The notes beneath the pieces were generated by a model. That model did no database searches, was not told the DNA's origin, and worked only from the letters and a program-made list of their open reading frames with translations. Source: Chiua virens (Eukaryota; Basidiomycota; Agaricomycetes; Boletales; Boletaceae). From it: a stretch of 64,000 bases of DNA. The translations under genes were made by a program, and so were the position numbers. Within the stretch, counting starts at the first letter, position 1. Each line of letters starts with the position of its first letter. Shown here one piece after another: positions 11,414-23,000 of this stretch. The stretch is taken from positions 95,077-159,076 of the forward strand of contig JAHNUO010000042.1 in NCBI GenBank assembly GCA_019787685.1, in the 5' to 3' direction.

Positions 11414-12674
11414 ATGACTTCCTACTTGCGCTACATCTTTGGTGGATACTCTCGTGATAACTCCCCATCCCGCGCACAGTCTTCAAAAGCTCATGAGCGT
11501 TCTCATTCTCACCCAACGTCAAATTATATCTACGCGGCTCCAGGTGTACCCACTTCTCCACCAAGTTCGAAGACCAAGCGCAGCAATAGCTACTCTGCTC
11601 GCACCACCACTCCTTCGCCATTGCGGTACAATGCCTTTGATGCGCAGTCTGGCGAAGTGAGGTACGGGACGTCAGGCAATACGGAGCGATCACCATTGTA
11701 TCGCCGCGCGAGTTACAAGTCTTCCGAACATCGTACGTTTTCAAACATACTCATACCTTCCTTACTCACTTATCATATGTCAGTCGCGCATTATGCTATG
11801 CCGCGTACCCCTTCCATGACGCCGTCTGTGTCGTTTGGAGCGTCATCTCGTACGAACTCAAGCTCATCGCTTCTGCCCGGATCCGCGCGTCCTGGTTCAT
11901 CTGCCGGTAGCTCTTCGCATCACGTGAGATATGAGCGGCGGCCGTCGTTGAGACATAATCCAGCTTGGCAAGGCAGCATGGCGTCAGCCACTGGGTCTGT
12001 GCATTCTCGTAAGTCATGTCATACATGCGTCGACTCACCTATTTTAACTGATCCGCGGACATGTTCCAGACGTAGGCAGCGCCGAACATAGAGTTCCGCA
12101 TCCCGCTTTGCTGCATATGCATCCTTTATTCGCGTCGACGCGGCTACACAGTGCACCAATCTCATATGATGTCACGTACACGCCATCTTCGCGTACCGTT
12201 CTTGATCGCACGACACATACAGCTGTTCCTGCGCACACGCTCTCCCAGCCCGCCACTGACCCGCCAACACCGGCTGCTTCGCGTCTAGTGCTCCGCTCTG
12301 ATAAGTTCCCATGGCCAGTCGTTGTGGGACCTTCTACCTCAGCCCCTAGCGGGACTGGGTTTTATATTGGGAGTTCTTCAAGCCGATCCAGTCGGTCATC
12401 GAATATCACCAATCTAGACCTCCTCTACGCCCTTCATACGACACTCATGATACGGGTAACGCCACAGGAGTGGGAGGCACTCGGCCATGGCAGTCGTGCG
12501 CAACGCAAGGTCACTCGCGGATACGAAAAACGGTGCACCAAGATGGGCGGTGGATGGGAAGGCGGTGTCCGTCGTATCGACTGGCTGCATGGAAAGACGA
12601 AGCTGATTGGCATCGAGGTGAAGAAACACGCCAACGGCAATAGCACAGGAAAACTTGTTTTCGGGAAAGCTTAA
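11414..12674 (+). CDS. DUF6699 domain protein 3 (three exons, 382 aa)
   Basis: Exons are 11414-11732, 11784-12008 and 12070-12674. The introns are 51 and 61 nt (donors GTACGT and GTAAGT) and the phases match. The 51-nt intron is a multiple of three without a stop, so its retention would go unnoticed in frame. Residues 1-180 are Ser/Thr/Arg-rich and disordered. From about residue 195 the DUF6699 domain runs LLHMHPLFASTRLHSAPISY, then a Thr-rich middle, KFPWPVVVG, and NLDLLYALHTTLMIRVTPQEW. It closes with GVRRIDWLHGKTKLIGI. An in-frame ATG at 11354 would add 20 residues. I favour 11414 because of the TATA spacing and the repetitive leader. Confidence 0.8.
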
Positions 12675-13082
12675 TCGGGAGCGCATTTGATGATACACGC
12701 ACACTCCTTTGACTCTTATTTTTGATATCTGCGACTATTTTTGGTTAGACAGGACGATTTACCTGCGAAAAAAAGGCATGCAGTAGCTAGCGCACATGGT
12801 TCGTTAGTGCTGCTCGTGGTGGATATTGGGACTCGTGGTTGTATGGCTATTATAGTTGTGTCGCATGTATTCGCTCTATCTTAATCTTAAAGAATTCACG
12901 ATCGTCTTGGTCTGCCAAGAAAATATTCATCTGAGCGAAGTAAATACACGTGACCACAGACGCGCACGCCGCGTAAAGATAAACACAACTGCCCTACACC
13001 ACATTCAACTGCCCCGCCGGACTGTCCTTGCAGAGCACTGGCAGACACGTCTAACTTCTTTATTCGACACTCATTTTGTGAA
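12675..13082. other. Intergenic, nothing recognised
   Basis: This is the 3' region of the DUF6699 gene and the promoter region of the next gene. No motif or repeat stands out. Confidence 0.5.
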
Positions 13083-14125
13083 ATGCCTTCCCTAATGTCA
13101 TTCAACATTATCTCGATCTCGATCATTGTCTCTTTTTCCGTCATCGCGCTGGGCGCATCAGAAAAGGTCAACAAAACTACCGTCGGTTTGTCCCGATACC
13201 GTTCCAGCACGTCACCAATCAAATCAACGACATCCAACGACGTTCCCAAAGCCGCACACGAAAATCGTCACAACGCGTCGTTCACAAAGAACATCACGGT
13301 AGCTGCGGCACGGCGGAACAGAAATAGAAGCTCGCCAAGAGACGGCTCCGCTCAGACAAACCTATTGAAGATGCAAACACCCACTCCAACCAAAAGGCGT
13401 CGCCAGAATGAAGAACCCACGCCGGAACCGACGGGGGGTGCGTCTACCTCAACAACAGTGTACATCCAGGGAGCAAACACGTTCGCGCTGTTGTTACCTC
13501 AAACATCTGGCGGTAAGTGATCAGATTCACACCTTTTATGATCTATTCAAGTTTTTCCTTGTCGACAGAGATGGTATCTGATGCGGAGGAAGATGGTGTC
13601 GCATATTGCACAGAAGGAAGTGGGTGCGGAAACCCTTTCCCCAACGGGTTCATCATCGGAGCTGCGTATTCGGCGGCAGATGATGGGTCGTACGTCCAGG
13701 TCAGTGTATCCATTCATGTTACCAACTACGAGAACGTGCGTACCAAGGGTCTAACGAACTACTCGTTTACTCCAGATCACGGGTTGTATGGACACCAGCA
13801 CGTTTCCTTTTGCGAGCAATGATGACGGCGGACAGTTTGACACTCGGTTCCCTAATGGTGCACAGTGCACGTTCGGGGGCTATGGGGCAAGTTTCATTGA
13901 ACTGTAAGGCTTCAGTCCCGTTCTGTGTGTGCTAGTCAGTTGACTTTCATTGCGTCTCACGGTCGCATCTGCAACAAAAGAGTGGAACCCTCTGCAAGTC
14001 GATTTTGTCTACGATGCTGCAAGGATGCGGACGATCAGGAAAATTGCAATTCCCATCAAGATCGGGCTGGGTGCACCGTCGCAGTCCCAGGTACTTACGA
14101 ATTTGGGGAGGTTGGTTGTTCCTAG
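13083..14125 (+). CDS. Secreted cysteine-rich protein (four exons, 277 aa)
   Basis: Exons are 13083-13512, 13569-13699, 13776-13903 and 13981-14125. Splice phases agree throughout. The start MPSLMSFNIISISIIVSFSV followed by IALGAS is a clear signal peptide. Residues of about 30-140 are Ser/Thr/Asn/Arg-rich with N-glycosylation sequons and dibasic (KR/RR) pairs. The C-terminal half is compact and cysteine-rich: YCTEGSGCGNP, SYVQITGCMD, DDGGQFDTRFPNGAQC, GASFIELVEPSASRFCLRCC, NCNSHQDRAG and a terminal Cys. This order resembles a broad Agaricomycete family of secreted proteins that share YCT...GYVQVTG...DDGGEFD...FC.RAC...C...VPG.Y. I know no enzymatic role for it. Later ATG codons at 13095 and 13098 also give a signal peptide. 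Confidence 0.78.
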
Positions 14126-16036
14126 TTTGACTGGAACTCCTGTTGACCAACCACGCTGGATCGTGGCGAGTATGCGAACCAAGAGAACGATTCCCTATGT
14201 CTGTCTGGAAATACATATCCATCGAAGAGCGTAATATACTATTAGGGACGTACCAACGAGATTTAGTTGAGACCGCTCCCAGGTTCTTTATGCCGACAGA
14301 TCAAATTTCCCTCTGGCTATTGAATTCATGAGCAGACGTTAGCGCATGACATCTTTGTACTACCAGGTTCTGAATCCATATCAACATAGCGCTATGGAAC
14401 CTGCTACAACAATTTCTGTCGTACAAAGTTGGCTGGCAACCAGGCTATTCACGTACTTTGTTGTCCGTTGTCTCGCACCTTTCGAGGGTCGGGAGCATAT
14501 TGGAGATACCGAGGTTTGACTAGTAGCTGTCCTATATGAGGGTGAAGGGGTCGGCACTTGCTACCGGTCGCAAGCAGCATGACGCCATCTACTAAGCCCT
14601 TTAAATATTAAAGACGTGCTTGTCCTGTATCTTTCCTGATCGTTGAGAATTTATCTTCAGTGGGGACATGTAGGAGATCTTTGGCATTTCCAATGGCGCC
14701 CACCTGAAATAGCATCATCAGTGGACGGAACACGAAATAGTCGAGAGTCAACGGACTCTAAGATGATCGGCATTGAAAGGCTCGAACCCCGACTAAGACT
14801 TTCAACACCTTACAGCATTCATGAGATCGTGATTGAGCAGGCAAGCCCTGGATGTAGCTAGCGACCGTCGTTTTCGGTGAGTGCCGCTTATGAACACTCA
14901 CGTATCAAGTATATGAAACTCGAATGACACTGGAATTCACAGATAATCTCTTTTGCTCCGAAGGTTGTTCTTCATTGCAGCATTAGCATGAAACTTATCG
15001 AGGGACAGTCAACCCACCATTAGAGGTGATTCAACTAAAACTCGAGGAGTTCACCGTTTGGACGTCGACGCCATCCACACTCATCGCATATGAAACGGCG
15101 GGACAGTTGGTGCGGGGGAAACAATGAGTGGCTCTCCCTTGACAAGTGTCGAAACTGGCAAATGTTAGACAAAAACGAGAAGAGAATCATCAGCATACTG
15201 ACTTGGAGTCCCTGAAAGAACTGCCTCAATACTTTGTTTCGGTCGCAGGCCGCTCGGTAAACATCCAACTGTTTCGCAAAACCAGTAAGAACCAACCACA
15301 ATGCGACGCAATGCACGGACGCACCATTTACGATAGTCTTTCCAAAATCCGTCTTGACGTCCTCCAGGGAATGCTCAGTTCCAGACTGGGCATTTTGGTG
15401 TATCAAGACTTTGTCACCATTTCCTTTTCGCGGGTATCATATCAGCGCCAGGCTGATCAGTAATTGTGCGAGGAAATGGTAAAATGTCCCGAATAATCTC
15501 GAGGTTCCTGACCATCGGATTGTGGCTAAAAATGTGGCTCGGACGGCGGAAGACACCGAGAATTTAGGTACATACCATACGTATTTTGCCAGTAATGATT
15601 GGACCACCACGATAAAGTTGGGGCTGCAAGTGTATCTTGAACAACTTGACGCATGCTGAGCCTCGTGAGATGACTAGACACAACTAATGACCCTCGATTC
15701 CTGCACACAGATATCACGTTAGTCATGCGTAGCTCGAAGGACAAAGCGAAAGAGTGTACCACCTTTGCCGTCTTGGCGCTTTCTGTCGGCTGAGCGACCC
15801 TTGCAAGGATCCATGCTTCCGGCGTCGTCTCCTTTGTGGCCTGGCCGGCGAGATCACTGCTGGCAGGGCCACCTTCTTGATCGCGGTGGCTCCGCCTGCA
15901 GGCCAACCAGCTGCGAATGTAGGTGTGCGACTGTGCGGGTAGCCGTGGTCCCTGTCGCTGACCGACTGCTAAAACTTGGCGTGGACGGGCTTTCGAGGAA
16001 TCGTTGTGGCTCTTATCATCGCAAATCGTCATCTTG
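14126..16036. other. Mostly non-coding spacer; possible extra 3' exon of the next gene
   Basis: No domain-bearing frame was found. On the minus strand at about 15740-16030, two overlapping frames rich in Ala, Pro and Arg (for example ATAIKKVALPAVISPARPQR) look protein-like. They could be an alternative last exon of the minus gene that ends at 16037. The rest shows no repeat, RNA or transposon signature. Confidence 0.35.
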
Positions 16037-19000
16037 TCAATCCTGGTGGTGAGTTCCTGATTCTCTTCTTGTACGAGTCCGTCTCTGCGCGGGCGGGGTC
16101 TCCATATTGGCTGTGATCTTCTGTGAGCTGCACGCTATCGCAAGAATGGCTGATTTGTCTCGTACATAGGTGCTTGAACTTTCAGGCCGCTGACGATTCC
16201 CTGAGGATGACGAAGACGAAGTCCGACGGCGTTTCGACAACATGAACGACGATAACAACAATAACCGACTAGTGTGACCACAAAAAAAAAACGGTGGACA
16301 GTTGCACCATGGCAATGGCAAACACCGTTGCTCGTGTGACGGCGTCTGCAGTCCAATAATGTCGTCTAGCAGATGAACAACTAGTAGAGCCTGCAGATCG
16401 ATGGGAGCTAGAGGAGACCTGTGAACGCGGAAGCACTCGAAGCGACTGGTGCCAGGAGAAGATAACAAGGTTAGTTGTTGTACCCGTTTTGACGCAGTCA
16501 ATGGACGTTTTGCTTTTGGGTCAACAGGCCATTTAGTAGCGACTGGCAGGACATGGTCACGACCAAGGGTGTGATGTTCAACTATATCAGGAGAAATGCA
16601 AGGGAACCCATCGGTAAGGCATGCCAGTGATAGCCATGCACGGTCCATTAATTTCTTCACCAGGACTTGAGCATTTCCTATGTGTGCGAAATTGAGAGTG
16701 CGCTCGAGCATAGCGACAATTTCAATGACAAAAGGGGAAGCACATCGACCACGAGTGTTGATAATATCTTGAATGTTGAGCCAAAAATTCTCAAGGAGAG
16801 CGGTAACAGGAAAGGTCACCCATGAGTAAATCTTTGGAATGATCTATATGAATAAATGGTTCAGCAAGCGATGAACGAAAAAAAGAACATGCATGGGTAA
16901 AATATACAAAGGTAACGTACATCAGGTTCCAAAGCAGTAACACATCTCTTGAGAATGCTCAGAACGCTCGGATGGGTCCAATATTTGGTCACGTTGGCAA
17001 TGATGAGGTCATATATGTGACTTTGAAGAGGAGCATCATGCATGTACGATGATAGTAAGCAAATGTAGAGTGTGAAAGAAAAGAAATACATACGCGCCAC
17101 TGCGATGTTCAGGTTTGACACGATTGAGATGAACAGTGAACGTAACCTCATTTCGAAGTGCTTCTGGTTGTGATCCAGCAGCAATTTTATCTTGGAAACG
17201 TAAATGGGGTAGCTTTTCACGACAAGTCCATAATCGAGACTCCCATTTTCGCATGTTTGCTTGACTAGACGAAGGGTTTCCAGAGAGAGCTGCTGTAATA
17301 AGGCCAGTTTGTGTGACATGAAATCTCGCTTCATCACGGAAACGATGGGACAGCTCGTTATACGCTTGGAATGCCACAGCCTCGATTGCTCGAGCATGAT
17401 GACGAGGAGCACGATTGTCGCTGTCGCTGTCGTCGCTTTCATCATCAGGACTGTCCACGGAGATCGCAATCTGGGCGTTGAGTGGCGTGATGAACCTGTT
17501 ATACCCGCAGGAGGAGCTTTTGATTGAATGTTGCCATATTTTTTGAGGAAAGCTTGAGGGTACGCAGAGAAAGCTATGCGAGGAGCGGGCTCCAGGTCGT
17601 CATCATCGACGGTGAACAGCTCATGTGCTCTGTGAAGGTTTACCCACACACCATGTGGGACAGCGTGGACAGGTTGTCGACGTGGGATACGATATCCAGA
17701 TTGGTCATAAATGTTGACGTCCGACCCGTCCATACATATCGTTCTCGTCGCTGTCGTCGGTGCTGTCCAGATAGATGCAATCGTACTGATGAACGATCTG
17801 ACGAACATCTCGTTCTCTCCATCGAGTTACGCGATAAAATCTGTGTGATGAAACAACATATCAACATCGTTGGCAACACCACGCGATATACTACGGCATA
17901 CCTCAGCAGCGTAGCGGTGGCAAAGGTGAACTGACGAATCAACGAGTAATTGTGGTCCATCTCGTATACAATGCGTTCATTGTCAGCGTGATTTGGATGA
18001 GAGCAGATCTCTTGGTTCTGGCCGTAGACCATGGTGACTGTGATGGGAATATGCGAAGTGAGAAATCCATCGTCCTTCCACGAGTCTGGAGCCCTTCTGA
18101 CCCATCGAGCCCAATGTGCTTGCATGTTGATATCAAGATTTCGGCGCTCCGGCAATGTAAGAACTAATGTCCTCCATGGTTCTCCGATACGACCCCTGGA
18201 ACAGTTGTTACCAATCACAATTGATTGATTGTAGGGTGATGCGACAAATCAGAATAGACAGAAATCACGACACATGGTGGTTTCTGACAGAGTTCTGGAC
18301 ACCCTCGATATCGCGCATTGTAGAGACGATCTGTATCGCGCCCGGGCCCACGAGACAAGGTCAATGTTGTGGTATTAAGAGACTGTCTGAATTGCGTGAT
18401 CGCCAGATCGTCGGCTGCATGCATTTCAGATATGGTCTCTATCACACCTTCGAGATACGGTCTGCGTTGAGTACACTCAACAGAGTATACTTCGCGCGTT
18501 GGAGACAAAGTCTGTAATGCGCATTCGAGACATGGTCTGCATTGCGCTCGATCAAGAGCGTATTCTTCGTGCGTTTCAGACAAAGTCTGTATTGCACGCA
18601 TGTGATACAGTACATGTCACAGCGATGCAACAGATACGACGTCATGTCACATCCAACGCATGTGCAGTTTTGCGTCATTCAATGCGCATTATCCACCAGG
18701 ACCATATTGCACGTCCCAACACACGTTCGCCGATGCGCAACCATTCCATCATTTGATAAAGAATCAAACAATGTGTGACGAATATACGCGAGTCGATTGA
18801 CAACGCATGTCGCGCATGAAGACAAAGTCCAGAAATGCGTAAAGATACCCACAGAATCTCTGTTGACTGGTTGACGGCCTCCCTCGTCAATGGTTCCGGA
18901 TATTTCACTTCATAATGTATGTCGCAGAACCGCATCTCGTTCAACACAAAGGCGAAGAACGTCGTGACCATCAGGACGTGCGTGGGTTTCAATGCGGAGG

Positions 19001-19758
19001 TAGTTGCTCCCAGCCTCGGGTATTTACCTAGAGAACGATCAGTTATGGAGATGTCCGATGTATGTTCCACATTACCTGACACATTGTCCCAGTGATCCCG
19101 TTCCATATATGTCGTGGGTACCATCGCCAACCAGATGTTCTCCTGTAAACGTGTCCCGATTTTTAGCATGCGACCCGCAGTGTGGAAGGGTAGATGGCGC
19201 GCATCAGCTGTCGGCCACAGTTCCGCTGTATGATTGAGGGAGAACCGCATAGACCAAGTAGGATCATTTTCACGCCGAGGGAGCACAGGACTGAGACCTA
19301 TTTGATCCCCAACGTATAGGGTGAAATCGATGTAATGCGGTCCAACACGAGGGGTGACGTTGGAATCATCAAGATCCAGAAGATATTCATCGTCGAGTTC
19401 GATCGTTCGCCTTCGTTGCAAAAGCGACACAGCCTGTTTACGATCGTCGGTCTCCACGAGGCGTCGCAATGTCGAAAGCTTTGTACGCTTGATCGGAACT
19501 TTGCGATAACGCATCAAGTAATCGTCGGCACCGCCTTCGGACGATGCATATAGCACGTCATGCAATTCGTCTTGACTGTAGGCATCATCGGCCTGCATGC
19601 AGTCTGGAAGCGCTGTTGGGTCATGGTGACCGATGCGGACTTCCTCCTCGACCTCGTCAACACCAGCGTCGACATAACTAGAACTAGATGAACGTTATAG
19701 ATTAGCATAGAATTAAGATCAATGGTGCGTACGCTTCGATGTTCGTGAGAGCAGACAT
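16037..19758 (-). CDS. Unrecognised large protein B (eight exons, 876 aa)
   Basis: Exons, in transcription order: 19758-19733, 19683-18853, 18195-17902, 17840-17736, 17629-17564, 17495-17094, 17020-16921, 16843-16037. Every junction is GT..AG and in phase. The first exon encodes only MSALTNIEA. Residues 10-285 hold an acidic start (GVDEVEEEV) and a mixed alpha/beta region that includes DLDDSNVTPRVGPHYIDFTL. Later segments include RERDVRQIVHQYDCIYLDST, an Asp/Ser run (VDSPDDESDDSDSDNRAP) and a helix-rich block, VTALLENFWLNIQDIINTRG. The C-terminus is Ser/Arg-rich. I do not recognise the family and see no membrane segment or signal peptide. It follows gene A by 341 nt on the same strand. One intron (18196-18852) is 657 nt and repeat-filled; the others are about 50-110 nt. 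The exact C-terminus is uncertain. Confidence 0.6.
18196..18852 (-). repeat. Oversized intron of gene B with degenerate repeats
   Basis: The donor is GTGGGT and the acceptor is TTCCAG. It spans 657 nt, about ten times the other introns. Between about 18310 and 18610 a motif close to GAGACAnnGTCTG followed by ATTGCGC or ATGCGC recurs five or more times. The AGAC/GTCT arms make each copy a small imperfect palindrome. Confidence 0.55.
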
Positions 19759-20098
19759 GCAAAATGTCGATGGTGTCTGGAATTCCACAGTCGGGAGAGG
19801 GAGAGAGGGGAGAGATCGCAATAGAGAGCGATTGAGAGGCCAGCTTCATCGGTTCCATCTTTTTATATAAAAAATACTATGATGCCAGGTTCGCCGTTCG
19901 TGTCATGTGTATGATAACCGAGTGACCATGTGAACGAATCCTGTTATGTGTCCTCGATATATCCGATAGCACACGTAATATTATTATACGCTGAAAGGCG
20001 TAGCATGCTGCATAACATGGTACATACAAAGATGACACAACCTTAGACACGTCAGAAGCAGCCGATACAATGTCGCAACACGCTGACGGGCTTGACGA

Positions 20099-23000
20099 TT
20101 AGACAAACTGATGCTCCGCATCAACCGTATCATCGTCCGTATTCTCGACAGACATATCTTTCTGCTGCTTCTGACGTTTTTTGCCACATGCGACAGTAGT
20201 AGCTGTATTTAAAACGTCAAGAAAACAGCTGAAAGGATGAAAGTATAGATACACACCTCGGATACTGGTGTCAGACACACCCCGTTTGTGAGACGGATCA
20301 CTTGTGCCCTCTTCCGGATCATTGGAAGCGACAGGTTCCTTCTTTTTCGCTTGTGCCGCTAGCATCGGGATATCATCGGACCGTCAGGATGGCACATATG
20401 TAAAATAAACGTACCTTTCGGCTTACGACTGTTGCCCCTTTTCGGTTGGCTAGTTTCGGCTGCTTTGCCTTTGGAAGACTTGGGAGGTTCACACGGAGGT
20501 TCTGCCTCCTCGACCACAAGGGGTTGTACTGCGAATGGATGTCAGTTAATACTTTGTGAATGACACAAGAGAGGAAAACTACCCAGAATCTGAGTCAGGA
20601 TGTCCGGAAATACATACTCTGTACATGAAATCGGATGATCGGATGCGAAATCAGTGATAACGAAACAATCGAATGAAAAATGATATAAATACGTACTGGC
20701 AGGCGGTTCAATCTGTAAACGAGGCTCAACGGACCTACCCGATATCGGTTCTACGGGTGATTGTGGCGCAACTGATTGGATGTTACTTGTGGGCGATGCG
20801 GCACAGCTATGAGTCGGCGTTAAAGTAGGCAACGAGGAGAGAGGCGTATCGTCCTGCGTCAGAGTGACAGTCATTGCTTGTGCGTCCTCGTTATGAATAC
20901 TCTCAACAAACGTGTTCATAGAATGTTCTTGGGTGTCTGCGGAGACCAGTTCTTCACGGCTGAGTAAAATGAAGCCAGTTTGTTGAGTAACGTCGTCATC
21001 ACCCGCGCGATCGCGTGCATCTGGATAATCCCCGTTTGAATCGCTGATGCCGCGAATTGAAATTTGCAAGAGCTCGGATTGCGGTACTTGGAGATACGAA
21101 TCGAGGGAAGCCATCTCGGGATGACGCTGGCGATAGCAATTCAGTTGAATGGTCTACGCCAAAGTAATTTTAGCATGGAAGCATGGAGGGGAGGTAAATG
21201 GAATGACATACCTGGATTAACTTCTCTACAGCAATAAAAACGTCGTCGTGGATCCGAGGTGTGAAGCGGCTGTCTTTCGACGGGTACTTTGATGCCGAAA
21301 CCACGTGCGCCGACGTAAGTGCATTCACGATACGTTGCAGGTCCGAAGTCTGACGAACGGAAATGTCGACAAATTGCCAAGTCTTGAGTTCTTCGTCAAG
21401 AGAAAATTGCTTCGTGGCAGCAATTGTATTGTATTTGAGTCCATCTGGCCAAACGACGATAGCGCTAGAAGGGAGGATGAAGCCCGAGCTAGAAATCTGA
21501 GATTGAACGACACGGGGCAGGACAGCTACATCAAGAAACGTTGCGAGACGTGTGTCGAACATGTAACGAATTGCTGAAGCAGCGCCGTTAGGGTCTTTGA
21601 AGAGTGCAGGGCGATAGTAAGACACGAGTGCATCGTTATAGATCACAATGCGTGCCATATGGCGCATGTTGCGAGCGCGAGAACCACCGCGGGAGGCAGA
21701 CCATTCGAAAGTGTGAAACGCAAGGGTCGATTGGCCACGGAAAAGGTCGAGTGGTGTGTCGTCGCTGAGTCGAGATGCACGACTCCATGTCGCGTCGAAC
21801 TGTGTGGGACTTGAAAGTGGGACCTTCCTTGCACTTTGGAGAATTGTCGCGGCAGTGGACATTTCGGCATGAAGATTCTTCTGCCTCACCGCCGTCTCCT
21901 GACGAATGCGACGTCGAAGCTCTCTCTGTTGCTGGCGCCTTTCTTCATGCCAAGGTGAGTATTCTTCCTCGTCCTCGTCCTCATCGATGAAGAAATCCTC
22001 TGAGTCGTCGTCCTCATCTCTCCCGGTTGACTTCCCTTTTCCTTTTCCCTTCGTATTGGTTGATTTCTTCGATAGTTTATCACCACCAAACATTGCTTCA
22101 AGCTCATTCTGCCTCGATGGAGGGGTAGGGATGTCCGCCGATGCGAGTTGCCCTTCGAAGTGAAGAAACGTAGAGTATGAATCGAAAATCATATGAATAA
22201 CCTTCATATGATATGTCAAATTGGAATGGTATACGAATCGATGTAAAAAGACTCACATTATCGACCATATTGTGTCGTAGATCAATGTCATAGGCGGGGT
22301 GTGCCAAAATTGCCCGTATCATGTCCGCCGATGCCGATCCCGGCATCCAATCTTTGACATGAAGATTGCTCAAGCGAATGTATGGAGACCACCACGAGGA
22401 GACCTAGTATGAAATCCATTGGAATGAGCCATCTCTCGCGCAATAGGAGGGTTGGATGAAATACGCGAATGGTGAAGGGGAAATGCACGGATTGGTGACA
22501 ACGACTACAATGTCACGTACACAATAATGTGTACGAAATGCGCAGAACGGTCGATAGACACATTGCGCATCGCAATGATGAGATTACACGATCAGATGGA
22601 TCACATGATCGATGGTTCAGAGAGACGCCAACGAGCCATGATATCGGGTGCACAAAACGTCCGTTAGACAAAATGCGTCCTCAGAACGTGCGATACATGA
22701 ATGGATCTATCAGGATGGTCGGGCGCACAGGACGTCCGTTAGACAAAATGCGTACACAAACGTGCGCGTCGTCATTATGGATGTGACACAGATCGGTCTT
22801 AAGACGGATTGTGCCCATCGAGCGTCAGGGTTTCACATGTAGCAGATAGTGTATCGGCGACGTAAATCGCACAGATCGTCCGTCAGACGCATAGCGTGGA
22901 TAAATATGAATAGCATTGGAATCCAATACGTGATGTACTCATCGCCCAGACATAGTGTCGGTGGTGATACATCACATGTGTGGCACGAAAGTGACATGCT

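Noticed and set aside
14760..14810. Possible tRNA T-arm (GGCTCGAACCCC)
   Set aside because: No matching acceptor, D or anticodon arms can be folded around it.
17480..17570. Apparent frameshift in gene B between two good frames
   Set aside because: A 68-nt intron (donor GTACCC at 17563, acceptor CAG at 17496) joins the frames in phase.
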